NCBI GenBank assembly: GCA_907163375.1
Contig: CAJQUW010008688.1
Coordinates: 67,001-131,000, forward strand
DNA length: 64,000 bases
Origin: Prostheceraeus crozeri
Lineage: Eukaryota > Platyhelminthes > Polycladida > Euryleptidae
Direction of reading: 5' to 3'
Part shown: positions 1 to 10,171 of the stretch, in pieces
Position numbering within the stretch: the first letter of the stretch is position 1
Layout: every line of letters starts with the position of its first letter
Notes under the pieces: generated by a model
What the model was told of the DNA's origin: nothing
Database searches by the model: none
The model's input: the letters and a program-made list of their open reading frames with translations, nothing else
Position numbers and translations under genes: made by a program

Positions 1-103
1 GTTTTCAAGCACGATTCTACACAAAAATTGGAGGTAAGTAAATCGAGCAATTTACAACCAAATAACGCCACTGAAGTGGGAAAAGCTCGTAAAAACTGAG
101 CAG

Positions 104-134
104 AATACGTTGCAGTTGCACGATACAACGTATT
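104..134. repeat. Perfect 9-bp inverted repeat (hairpin)
   Basis: The arms AATACGTTG (104-112) and CAACGTATT (126-134) are perfect reverse complements around a 13-base loop. No T-run follows, so this is not a terminator. It may be part of a small non-autonomous transposon or the sub-terminal region of the nearby Merlin element; neither can be shown. Confidence 0.6.
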
Positions 135-322
135 TGTTTTAGGAAAATTCATGTGTGCTTCATTAGACTAGATTACATCTGTATGAACCAAACGGCAACA
201 ACATGACATTGTAATATTTTTTTAATTTTGGGGTCTGTTGGCAATTTGTATCAAACGACAACAGCATGAGTTAGAGGAATCAATAATGATTTGTCAATTT
301 GACGAGCACGTTGTGATAGGCT

Positions 323-340
323 ATATGTGTTGGCACATAT
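323..340. repeat. Perfect 7-bp hairpin with 4-base loop
   Basis: ATATGTG (323-329) pairs with CACATAT (334-340) around the loop TTGG. Function unknown. Confidence 0.55.
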
Positions 341-564
341 GTATTCCTATCTAAGAAATACCTGGCTAATCGCGGTAATGTACATGTAATAATTCGGTAA
401 ACCTTAAGTTTGACGCCCCCCATTTTGCAGAATTTTTAAATATGGTAAAATAACACATTCCAAGTTACAATTATATTAGAATTTTTTAGAAAATCAGTCA
501 AGAAAACAATTTTTTTTTAATTTGTTTAAATTGTTTTTAGTTTAAATTTTTGATTAGTTTCAAT

Positions 565-1515
565 ATGACCATCTCTGTTGCATATCCTCATGAAATTCGT
601 TACGAAGAATTATTTTTTCGCGATATCATAGATGAAGATTCAGCAATTGCTTGGTGTAAAAGATTTGGACTGTTAAACACAGATATGTATTGCAATGCGG
701 GTCATGGATGCACCTGGCAAACGTCTCCTATGAGCCAACATGGGAGAGATCAGTGTCATTGGAGATGCACTGGCAGGACACATCGTTCTCGTATTTCTAT
801 GAGAAAAGAATCATTTTTTGAGAAATCGCATTTGAAAATTCGAACAGTTCTACGGATTTTATACTATTGGAGTCGCGATACTCCACTTCAATCCATCGTT
901 CATGAAACTGAGGTCAGTGAGACCACAATAATCGATTGGCTTAACTTCATACGTGAAGTATGCGGTTTGCATTTGACGAACAACCCACGTCTAATCGGTG
1001 GTCCTGGGCGTATTGTGTGTATTGATGAAAGTAAGTACTTTCATCGGAAGTATAATCGCGGCCGCTATCGAGACGGCCAATGGGTTTTCGGAGGGATTGA
1101 CGTCGAGGATCCAAGCCGATGTTTCCTTGTTCCTGTGGAAACACGAAACCGCTCGACGTTGGAGCCATTGGTAAGGCAACATGTGGCCGTCGGTAGCGTC
1201 ATATGGAGTGACGAATGGGGGGCGTATTCTCAACTGAATTCCTTGGGATACACCCATCACACTGTGAATCACAGTGAACATTTTGTTTGCCCAACTACGT
1301 TAGTTCACACGAACCACATCGAAAATATGTGGATGCGTGCTAAGCAGAAGTTTCGTCGCATGCACGGAACCAGTCCCAACCTTTTCAATTCTTATTTGGA
1401 GGAATGGCTGTGGTTTCAGCGTCATCCTACGTTACCGTTAGCGTACCGTGGAGCGAGCAATCTTCCGAAGCCGCCCATCATGATTTCACACAGACATGGA
1501 ACCGCTATAAAGTGA
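565..1515 (+). CDS. Merlin / IS1595-like (ISXO2-type) DDE transposase, intact frame
   Basis: This is a cut-and-paste DNA transposase that would excise and reinsert its element in the nucleus. The frame is open for 316 codons from the first ATG at 565; the open frame extends 5 codons further upstream without an ATG. The N-terminal third has a Cys/His cluster that looks like a zinc ribbon (YCNAGHGC, then QCHWRC). A helix-turn-helix-like stretch follows (residues about 110-135). The catalytic core has D154 in IDESKYF, D216 in WSDEWGAY, and HTNHIENMW with N250 and E253, one of which is the third catalytic residue in this superfamily. The length fits the family and no lesion is visible, unlike the other transposons here. 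No neighbour belongs to it and I could not find its terminal inverted repeats, so the copy may be complete in protein but unable to move. Family call by motif, not by search. Confidence 0.85.
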   Translation: MTISVAYPHEIRYEELFFRDIIDEDSAIAWCKRFGLLNTDMYCNAGHGCTWQTSPMSQHGRDQCHWRCTGRTHRSRISMRKESFFEKSHLKIRTVLRILYYWSRDTPLQSIVHETEVSETTIIDWLNFIREVCGLHLTNNPRLIGGPGRIVCIDESKYFHRKYNRGRYRDGQWVFGGIDVEDPSRCFLVPVETRNRSTLEPLVRQHVAVGSVIWSDEWGAYSQLNSLGYTHHTVNHSEHFVCPTTLVHTNHIENMWMRAKQKFRRMHGTSPNLFNSYLEEWLWFQRHPTLPLAYRGASNLPKPPIMISHRHGTAIK

Positions 1516-1652
1516 AATCTTATGAACATCCCGAATTCCCGTCTCGAATTCTTCGAACGATCTCTACATATAATGGTTCTCATCTATAGAACAAGTTTGC
1601 TTTCTTATGAAGAAAGTGAATGACAAATTGAATTTGAAGTGTGTCAAACATT

Positions 1653-1677
1653 TCGTAAATGAAATAGCAATTTACGA
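1653..1677. repeat. Perfect 8-bp hairpin 3' of the Merlin gene
   Basis: TCGTAAAT (1653-1660) and ATTTACGA (1670-1677) are perfect reverse complements around a 9-base loop. It lies about 140 bases after the transposase stop codon. It could belong to the element's 3' non-coding part; no partner sequence at the 5' side was found. Confidence 0.5.
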
Positions 1678-1704
1678 ATACTTCTTTTTATTTTTATCCA
1701 CTCT

Positions 1705-1983
1705 GGAACACCCTGTAGAAGTACCGAAATGGCTTCAAATGGACAATCAGATAGTCTTAGAAATTTAGAAAAAATATAGAGATCCATTCTTATTTGATTT
1801 AGGTGCATGAAAGCCGAATAATACAAGGATAGCCAAATATCAATTTTCGATTATTTATTTTTCTATTTTTCATAATGGAACACCCTGTCCATGAGGTAAT
1901 ATGGCTTTCAATACTAAACAGATGATCTCAAAAAATCAAGAATAATATAGGGAGTCATTTTTTGCTAGATTTGGGTGCATGAA
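1705..1983. repeat. Two diverged tandem copies, 172-bp period
   Basis: The word GGAACACCCTGT occurs at 1705-1716 and 1877-1888. The word GTGCATGAA occurs at 1803-1811 and 1975-1983. Both pairs are exactly 172 bases apart, and ATGGCTT, CAGAT and ATATAG are shared in between, so the two blocks are old tandem duplicates. A T/A-rich lead-in precedes both copies. I did not find a convincing third copy on either side. It may be a fragment of a satellite or of a non-autonomous transposon. It spans most of the gap between the Merlin and piggyBac sequences. Confidence 0.7.
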
Positions 1984-2190
1984 TATATCAATTAGAGACT
2001 GAAAAACTATCATTACTTAACAATTTTAAGTATTTGGCCGCCATTTTGAAAAAGTGGTCCCATTTGCAAAGACGCCTGTAAAAGATTTTTGGATTTTGAT
2101 TTTCAGATACAGTTGGCATATAGGTATTCAGAAAAAGAGAAATCGCGAGTGGAGAATTTTTTGGCAATATCGATTTTTGACTCACCGTGT

Positions 2191-3246
2191 GAACAAATCA
2201 TTCCATTCAAAGGAAGGCACACTCTCAAGCAATACTTGCCAGCCAAACCAAGTCCCTGGGGCTTCAAAATGATAACAAGAGGATCTTCATCAGGCGTCAT
2301 TTATGATTTCATACTGTATTCAGGAAAGTATACAGAATTGATTGACCAAATATCCAATATGAGCACAACGGCAAATTGTGTAGTGCACTTGTGTAAATCA
2401 ATCCCTCCGGAAACTCAGAATATGAAGTTATTCATGGATAATTTCTACATCACATTTGACCTGATATTCTACCTCAAGGAAAAATTTTGTATTCTCACAA
2501 CAGGTACGGTGCGGAAGAACAGATTACATGGCTGTCCTCTTTCCTCCAAGAAAGACCTGAAAGTCACCGGAAGGGGATCTCATGATCAAATTGTTGATGC
2601 CAATTCCAACCTCACGGTTGTGCGTTGGTTGGACAACAAACCAGTGACGATCTGTTCCATGTATCTCCAGGCAGAGTCCTTGACATTGGTAAAGCGATGG
2701 AGTGCGAAGGAAAGGAAAACCATCGAAGTTTCTAGACCAAATGTTGTCGCTGTCTACAATACACACATGGGTGGCATCGATTTGTCGGACATGCTGCTTT
2801 CGATTTACAAGAATCAACGAAAAAGTCGGAAGTGGTATTTTCGAATAATTTACTATCTTGTCTGGATTGCATCTTCGAATTGCTGGCTTACATACCGCGG
2901 CGACCTCACGAAGGAGGATGATCGTCCAGGCAAAAGGCTGAGTTTCAAGAACTACCTACTGCAGATCTGTGAAGGATTGAGCAAAGTTGGAAAAGCTTGC
3001 CGTGTCAGAACAGGACGACTTTCCCAAGCAGCAGACCAACCGATGCCAAAACGGAGGCGTGCGGCGGACGAAAATGTTCCTCCTCAAATTTTGTGTAAGG
3101 ATCACGTGGATCATCTGCCGGAACACAGGAGTAGAGGCCGGTGCAAGCACTGCACAACTGGCTTCACACGTTGGAAGTGCAGAAAATGTGGTGTGCATCT
3201 ATGCTTGAACGCAAACAATAACTGTTTCGTCGATTTCCACGAATGA
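2191..3246 (+). pseudogene. piggyBac transposase, 5'-truncated, C-terminal zinc domain kept
   Basis: piggyBac transposases excise elements at TTAA sites. Similarity to the family starts abruptly at EQIIPFKGR (2191) and runs to the stop at 3244-3246. Present are the LFMDNFY segment with the second catalytic Asp, the GTVRKNRLHGCPL block, and YNTHMGGIDLSDM with the third Asp. The C-terminal Cys/His domain is complete (CKDH, RCKHC, KCRKCGVHLC, CFVDFH). The first catalytic Asp, which normally sits just before the Glu of EQ, is absent: the preceding codons read DSPC and the sequence before them does not look like piggyBac. The frame is open back to 2050, but the first in-frame ATG is at 2269. About 350 residues remain of a protein usually near 600, so this copy cannot be an active transposase. 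The open frame could mean a young lesion, or an exon of a domesticated gene joined at the AG at 2105-2106. Confidence 0.85.
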
Positions 3247-3840
3247 TTGCGGAAAGTGGTGTGAAGTGATCGCTTTGATGTACTTTGATTTAGATTTTTT
3301 CATTCGGTGTTTTACTTTTTATAATTCTACAAAATTTGCAATAAAGGTGTAGGCCTACTAAACAAGAGTAGTGAAAATTTTGCAAATTTTCTTTTTGCAG
3401 GCGGCAAGTCATTTTTATGGTGAAGTTGTACATAAAATTTGAGAGAACGGGAAGTAGGCCTACATCTTTCAGTAAAGTCAGTAAATAGCATGAAATAATC
3501 ATTACCGGTACTCTATAAAGTGATTTGAACAATGAGCCTATAGTTGTGGCACCCATAGAATTGGCATCATCCTACGAGTATAGACTATATAATATCAATG
3601 GATTGGAAAAATATGCTCGTTTTTACTGATGTTATACTGAATATATTCACAGTGTTGCCATATGACAACAATCAATAAATCAATAAAGGAGAAGTAGAAT
3701 ACCCTAATTTTTTCACTCAACATCTTTTTTAAGACATATTTAATTGATTACATCGGCAAAAAAATTTTTTGATGACAGGAACTTAAGTCATGAATGAAAG
3801 GGTTAAGGTCTCATTTCACCCTTCACATTTAGCTCTGAAC
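3247..3840. other. Non-coding gap between piggyBac and Gypsy remnants
   Basis: AT-rich with no supported gene. The word TAGGCCTAC appears twice (near 3353 and 3453), a short motif common in repeats of many invertebrates. The missing upstream part of the Gypsy element (gag, the protease active site and the 5' LTR) is not found here. Confidence 0.6.
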
Positions 3841-6801
3841 TCAGTCGATGGTCGACCACTGACAATTCATGGAGAGTGCGCTCTGAGTATTCAATCCAAG
3901 AGTCTAAGACGAGCGTTTCACTGGACATTCATTGTCGCAAACGTTCGTGAGCCATAACTAGGCGCCGATTTTCTGTCACATTTTTCTCTGCCAGTAGATT
4001 GTAGAAATCTGCGTTTGATCGATAACACCACAAAACTGTTCTCTATTTGCTCGATTTCTAGCGATGATAGTCCCTCAATTTCTCCGGTAATAGCAGTGTC
4101 ACACGTTACAGATTGCCGCATATCAGTTTTGCTCCAACAGTTTTCGTCCTTGTATGATAGCTCAACCGTTGAACATAAACCGATTAATGAGTTAAAGACT
4201 CATCATGTTATCGAAACGATGACTGATAGGCCCGTATTCGCTAAAGCTCGGCAACTCAACAGCGAAAAATTTGCTATTGCCAAGTCCGAGTTTGACATTT
4301 TATCTACAACAAGGAATTATTCAACCCTCCAAGAGCCCGTGGTAGCCAAGGCCAATGGTTTGTGGAGACCATGTGGTGACTTCCGTCGTCTTAACGCCAT
4401 CACCAAACCAGATCGATATCCTATTCCACACCTTAATTCCCTGAAATCCAAATTATTCGGTAACTCCGTATACTCGAAATTAGACCTAGTGCGTGCTTCT
4501 CATCAAATCCCAATGTCACCCAATGACATAGAAAAGACAGCTATAATTACACCGTTTGGTCCGTACGAGTATTTGTACATGCCTTTTGCCTGCGAAATGC
4601 AGCCCAGACTTTTCAACGATTAATGGACACTTTATTTCGCGATACGCCGTTTGTATTCACATACCTAGACGATATTCTTGTATTTTCGCATTCCGAGGAC
4701 GAACACTTAACTCATCTAGCACAAGTGTTTGAGAAATTATCTGAGTTCGGACTCAAAATCTGTGCAAATAAATGTGAATTTATGTCCACAGAGATATAAT
4801 TTCTAGGACACCGAATTACGAAAGACGGCACTCAACCGAAGCAGGAAAAGATTACAGCAATTATAGATTTTGAAAAGCCAGTCGATTACGCTTCTCTACG
4901 GAGATTCATGGGAATGATAGGGTATTATCGCCACTTCATACCAAACTTTGCTGATATTTGCCAGCCCTTGTGTGAATTGTTAGGTTCGACCAATCAACGT
5001 AATCACAGAATTGATTGGAATCAGAAATCGGATGAGGCATTTATAAAGATTAAAGATGCTTTATCAAACAGTGAAACACTATATCATCCAGATCCTAACA
5101 ACAGAGATTTCACTTTAATCACAGACGCTTCGAATACTGCTGTCGGTGGTGCACTCCATCAGACTGTGAATGATAAAGTCCAGCCGATTTCTTTTTATTC
5201 TAAGAAACTGTCAGACCCTCAGAAAGCCTATTCTGCTTTTGATCGCGAGCTGCTTGCAGCCTATCAAGCCGTTTTACATTTTAAACACTTGATTGAAGGC
5301 AGACAAGTTCACTTGCTTGTGGATCATAAACCGCTTGTCTCAGCGTTTTACTCACCAAATCAAGCCAAGTCCGATAGACAGCAGCGTCAACTACTCATCA
5401 TCTCAGAATTTGTCTCTTCTATGACACACATTCGAGGTAAGGAAAATGTGGTCGCCGACGCACTATCTAGAAGCATAAATGCTGTCTCTGTCGATTATCC
5501 TGATTTGAAAGCCATAGCTCAGAATTGTCCAGAAGTAGACAATTTTAAAGACATACTTAAGATATTTGAGCTATTTGATCAAACTCCAATTTTTTGTAAT
5601 ATTGATTTGCCGACTCCTCGACCATTTGTTCCTGTCGATTATAGACAAACAGTTTTTGATGCTCTGCATAGCTTGTCGCATCCGGGAATACAGTCCTCTA
5701 TTTCACTGATAGCCTCGCGTTATTTCTGGCCTGATATGCGCCGAGACATTAAGTCATGGGTCAAACACTTTAGCAGTTGTCAATCTGCGAAGATTACACG
5801 ACATCATCGTCCTGTCTATCAACAGTGTATGTACCCCAATGTTGATCGTTTTCAGACTGTCCATATCGATATTGTCGGACCGCTGCCTCCCTCTCATACT
5901 ATAGATTCTCCTTTTCCATCTCTTGCCCGTTATCTGGTTACTTTCATCGACCGTGCCACTCGCTGGTTCGAGTGATGTCCTGTGTCTGATATAACTGCTG
6001 AAACCGTGGCACGCGCATTTCTTTCCGAATGGGTTAGTCGATTTGGTGTCCCCTTATTCCTAATAACGGATCAAGGACGTCAATTCGAAAGTTTACTTTT
6101 TACACAACTCTCGAAAGTAATCGGGTTCCAACGTCTAAGAACTTCACCGTATCACCCACAGGCGAACGGAATTCTTGAACGTTTCCATCGTACTCTAAAA
6201 AGCGCACTTACAGCCAGAAAACAAGATTGGCTTATTAGTTTGCCTTAGTTTTCCTTACGCTCAATTCCTAATGAAAGCGGATTTTCACCTTTTACCGCTG
6301 TTGCAGGATCCCCTATCCTTGCTCCTCACATGTACTTTAACTCGGTAAAACATGACTCTGATTCATACTCGGAATACATTCGGAGGTTTGCAGAATGTGT
6401 TGAATCGACTGATTTCAGCTCGCTCGCTCTTGGTAGACATCACTCTTCTCCGCATAAATCCTCTTCCCTTACGATCAAAAAGAATGATTTAGTCTGGGTT
6501 AGAGTTGATCGTGTAAGGCGACCGCTCGAGGCTCCTTATGAAGGTCCTGTGACAGTCATGGATGCTAACCCCAGTACTGTCAAGGTAAGGCACCCCTCCG
6601 GTAGAACTACGGTTATCTCTAAGGAGAGAATTAAGCCGGTTAAACATTGTTGTTCATGCTAAATCTGCCTTTTCTAGACCAGCTCTAACAGACCAGCGGA
6701 AAACAACGGACGTTATCCCGAAATCATCTGCACCCTCTAAGGAGAAGAAGAGAGTCACCTTCGCCAATCCTAATTACAATCTACGATCCCGGAAGACCTG
6801 A
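3841..6801 (+). pseudogene. Ty3/Gypsy retrotransposon pol (CsRn1-like), broken
   Basis: The order is protease tail, reverse transcriptase, RNase H, integrase. The protease remnant ends in LGADFL and has an in-frame TAA at 3955-3957; its DTG active site is missing. The RT shows WRPCGDFRRLNAITKPDRYP and YLDD (4662-4673). RNase H shows FTLITDASNTAVGGAL and VDHKPL. Integrase shows the DDE segments VHIDIVGP, TDQGRQF and NGILERFH, but its zinc module has Phe where the first Cys of the CxxC pair should be (HFSSC). The lesions are a frameshift near 4600, in-frame stops at 4797-4799, 5973-5975 and 6246-6248, and another frameshift near 6645. The reading then closes at 6799-6801. The wording of the RT block and the chromodomain-less end suggest the CsRn1 clade; the Gypsy family itself is certain. 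Neither gag nor a 5' LTR is present, so the copy is dead and 5'-truncated. Confidence 0.92.
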
Positions 6802-7170
6802 TTATGTGTTGACTCCATCACCTGCCCGGGGCTCCGGTGGTGTTTCATCAATTATCCTTATCTTCTCTCTTATCTTCATTGCACTTTCCTGCATCTGTAC
6901 ATTGATGTAATGACTGATGACGAATCCTATGGCAGTGACTGTGGACAAAGCTGAACATTATCTCTCGCTCGAGTCGTAATGTATTTTGAACGCTCACATC
7001 CAAATCTTTGTCCAGCATCAGCCAATCTCCTATAGCTGTGTGTGTGACGTGTGCGCGCGTTTCTCTCATTGACTAAAAACACACATCACCACTGTACTGC
7101 CGACCTAGGCAGATTGTATGTTGTGCAGTAATCGAATAAATACATTTCTCGTCTTTTTATCATTGATCCG
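6802..7170 (+). other. Possible 3' LTR / tail of the Gypsy element
   Basis: After the last pol stop the sequence becomes non-coding, with TGTTGACTCC near 6807, GT/CG-rich microsequence near 7040-7060, and AATAAA at 7135-7140. This layout (start with TG, poly-A signal inside) would suit a 3' LTR. The matching 5' LTR is absent and no polypurine tract is obvious, so the limits are a guess. Confidence 0.25.
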
Positions 7171-7762
7171 TAGTGGGGAAGACATAAAACAATCCTTATT
7201 CCTTAAAGCCACTACAAAATCATCACATTTTACAAATTGCTCCATATTTCAGCATTTTGCAATTTCACGAACTTCAAGGTGCAGAAATTTGCAATTTGAA
7301 TCATTCACCTGGCTGCATAAGCTTTATATCATGTGGAAGGATAAATGTGTCGCATTTTGTGAAAAGGCCATCCGTGAGCCATGTTTTTTCTATCTTTGCA
7401 AGTATAAAAATGGAACTTCTACTTGCTTGATAATATTGAAGCAATATTGGATGAGGAATCGCTGCAGAACAGTATTGCACTTCATGATTAACCACGATTT
7501 TATTTCAAAAATCACAACAGAATTTTGTGGTTTGTGAAAAGTTGCAAGAAAGGATTTCTTGTCGCATTTTGCAAAATCTTTCTTCACATAGCTTCAAAAT
7601 TTGTCTTGAGACTTTATTCAATCTTTATCATAAGTGTGTTTGTGAAGCTTAGCCCTGCAGATGGCACTTAAATGGGATTTGCCCTGTGCCCTAACAGAGC
7701 TACTAAGAAACATGATAAAAATGAAACCAGCTCGTGTTAGTTTCAACATTTTTATTTTCCAG
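7171..7762. other. AT-rich non-coding stretch
   Basis: A 139-codon open frame crosses this stretch (7118-7537), but it begins without family resemblance, is rich in the residues expected of AT-rich random sequence, and overlaps the poly-A signal of the Gypsy tail. The words 'gcattttg' and 'atttgcaa' recur, suggesting old repeat DNA. No gene supported. Confidence 0.5.
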
Positions 7763-7992
7763 GCTCCTTCACCGGAAACATGACTTCAACTCAGCAAGCA
7801 TGTGCGAAACCCGAGACATCAAAGGCTCATAAAGAAGCTTGTGAAAAAATAAGCTGCGCCTCCACAACAACAGTGCACGAACTCTTGACAGCGAACAAAA
7901 CCGATGAACAAAACGAAGCAAGGGAAATGGTAAAGAAACTGTTCACATCACTTCAATATTTGTCAGTTAATGGATATATGTACATATTGTAA
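7763..7992 (+). CDS. Possible host exon, function unknown
   Basis: A good 3' splice site (a pyrimidine-rich tract ending in TTTTCCAG at 7755-7762) precedes an open stretch. It could be read as the end of a split codon followed by SFTGN, then MTSTQQACAKPETS and on to VNGYMYIL with a stop at 7990-7992. A possible 5' splice site (ATG/GTAAAG) lies near 7929-7935, which would end the exon earlier. The peptide is hydrophilic and rich in Thr, Ala, Lys and Glu, without a domain I know. There is no second exon to confirm it. It may be chance. Confidence 0.25.
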
Positions 7993-8243
7993 ATTAAAAT
8001 TCATCAAAATTTCAAATTATAGAATTACCGAAAATATCTGTTAATCAAAATTGTAAGTATAATTAAATGACAATGTTGTTGCCAGGTATTTATTGAAGTT
8101 CATTCATTTAAAAATTCAAAATGGACGTTTAAAATCAAATTTCATGAACCGGATTCAAAACTTTCCATTACTAACATTAAATTTTTAATTTCATGTACTT
8201 ATAGAAATTCAAACCCATAAATTATCAATCCCATACACTCTAA

Positions 8244-8930
8244 AAACGTTTTAGACTTAATTTTATCCTGGTAACGAGACAAATTTCCCAAGATGATCAA
8301 CTTCGACTGTTCTGCCTCCTCCGGAAAATGATCCGCCTAAAGCACAAAACTCGGAGGATAGAGTACGAACATCACGACACGCAAAGAACAGTCGCAATAA
8401 GAAAGAAGGAATGCCTCAACTCAGACGCTCAAAAGCGAAAAGACGCAGGACCCACTCCCACTCGCGATGAATCAGTGTTCGCACCTGACGGAGTTGGTGA
8501 TTACCAGATCTCGCGACCTCGGCATTCTCCTAACGCCCGATCGTTCGAAGCAGTGACTGCCCAAGTGTACAACCAGTTGTGCGCCTCGGACAAGACTTTC
8601 GGTTCCAGCATGACGATTGAGCTTTTCCGAGTATATGTGGCTGAACTTTGGTGGCTCAAATGCTACAGTGTCAGTCGTGCACAGGGTGACCCTCTGGTCT
8701 GGCGCTCTGAAGATCAACTTCAACGAGCATCCCAGTCGCCACTCAATATCCCTGAGCCGATTTTCCTCTGGCTGTCCACCTTAGGTTCTATCACAGCCTC
8801 AACAGGCGAAAGGATCAACATGGAACTTCCAACCATCCCGGACCAAGAAGTCAACGGTCATCGAGGATTTCTCTCAACGGTTTCTCACCCCAGCACAACT
8901 CAACCACTACTAATGGCGTGGCACTGACGT
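8244..8930 (+). CDS. Unidentified open frame, possibly a captured or viral-like fragment
   Basis: The frame is open from the TAA at 8241 to the stop at 8928-8930. The first ATG is at 8328 (199 codons), but the codons before it (QDDQLRLFCLLRK) look coding, so the ATG may be internal. The first 60 residues are strongly basic. The middle contains a compact segment with TIELFRVYVAELWWLK and LNIPEPIFLWLSTLG, typical of a folded domain. After about 8900 another frame stays open and ends near 9035, hinting at a frameshift. GC content and codon choice are higher than in the AT-rich flanks. I do not recognise the family. An endogenous viral structural-protein remnant or a fragment of a transposon gag are possibilities to test. 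No TIR or LTR is associated. Confidence 0.45.
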
Positions 8931-9242
8931 TTCTCTGTCAGACTGTCAAAGAACCAACCGATGGCCAACCCGTCCCAGGCCCTCAAAACAATTCGTGGTG
9001 CTGCCTCAATACCAATCCCACTTCTGACACCATGTAATGATCTTGGTATTGATTCTGGATTTAGGCAAAACGAGCGTCTTTACAACTCCATTTATTCCAC
9101 TCGATCAACTCAAGTACAAATCATGTTATGGATATAAATTCAAATCATAGAACATAGTATTGAGATCTAATGTTCATGAATAATCTAATGATCCAATGAT
9201 ATGAAATAAATAGATATCTGAACACGTCACATTGAGTGATAG

Positions 9243-10171
9243 GCATTTCAACGAAGTGAAGACTACATAGCTGCAGCAAGAACATTAAATATCAAACCTG
9301 ACACTGCATATAAAATTGTCAAGAAAAATTACAGTGGACCATCTATGCGAGGCCATCATCGATCCAGACACGGCAAAGTAACAGAAGAGCTACGAGACAT
9401 CTACCGTCTTCAAGTCGATCTTAATAATTGCGCCATTTCTCTCCGCCAAATACGGAATCATGTGGAAAGCTGTAGCGGCATTAGTCCTAGCAGCACAACC
9501 ATCGCGCGAGTGTTGACAAGAACGCTATAATTAATGACGAAAATTGAGATAGCGCCGGATTCAAGAAATTCACAAGCAAACAAAAGAAAGAGAAAAGAAT
9601 TCGCGCAATGGCTTCAGTCAGTCTCAGATGAGGATTTTATCTTCTTCGACGAATGTGGATTTGATTTGTGGTAGAGCCGAAATCGTGGTCAATCAAGAAG
9701 GGGACGTGCCGCAAAAAGAGTGGTCGATGGTCAGTGAACCAGTGTTATGCAAGGACGGGCACACAAAAGCGATGTTGTTGAGTTTGTTTCCGAGCTCATC
9801 CTAATCTCCTCGGATGTAGGACTGTCCAATCATTGGATGCGTTTGACAAAGCACCTTGTTACATCAGAATTGAGGATGACTTGCTCCAAGTTCAGGCAGA
9901 CTTGCCGCCATATAGTATCGCTCGCTTGCCTCCCTATTCCCGCGAATTGAATCCAATAGAATTCATATTGAAAGTTGTCAAGTCCTCAGGGAGGAGGATA
10001 CTAAGTGAAGTAGAATTTCAGCCAAATTCAGGTGAAAGCTTGCTTGCATTTCGCTTTAGAAAGATGAAGGAGGTAATTACTGCTTCTTTAGCTGAGGTGA
10101 CGCAAACAAAGGTGACAGGGGCATTCAGGCATTGTATCGCGAAAGTCATAATCTTCCATTTTTTCCTCTGA
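9243..10171 (+). pseudogene. Tc1/mariner-IS630 superfamily transposase, broken
   Basis: An N-terminal helix-turn-helix region (EDYIAAARTLNIKPDTAYK, 9261 onward) is followed by the linker and second helical domain. The first catalytic Asp lies in FIFFDECGFDLW. A degraded second Asp segment (FDKAPCY) follows. The end has LPPYSRELNPIEFI, whose final Glu is the third catalytic residue of this superfamily. Lesions are in-frame stops at 9528-9530, 9672-9674 and 9735-9737, and a frameshift near 9830. The remaining reading ends at 10169-10171. About 300 residues are represented, near the usual length, so the copy was probably complete before decay. No terminal inverted repeats were recognised. Confidence 0.8.

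Larger units (their letters stand above)
1..564. other. AT-rich non-coding flank upstream of the Merlin transposase
   Basis: I see no gene here. It holds two perfect hairpins (described separately) and a degenerate direct repeat of about 25 bases: a block starting near 181 with the words 'aaacggcaacaacatga' returns near 251 as 'aaacgacaacagcatga'. This flank should contain the left terminal inverted repeat of the Merlin element, but I could not match any stretch of it to the reverse complement of the sequence after 1515. Confidence 0.6.

Noticed and set aside
947..1281. Minus-strand open frames inside the Merlin gene
   Set aside because: They are shadows of the transposase coding strand and show no motif.
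7118..7537. 139-codon open frame after the Gypsy tail
   Set aside because: No family resemblance, starts over a poly-A signal region, composition as expected for AT-rich non-coding DNA.
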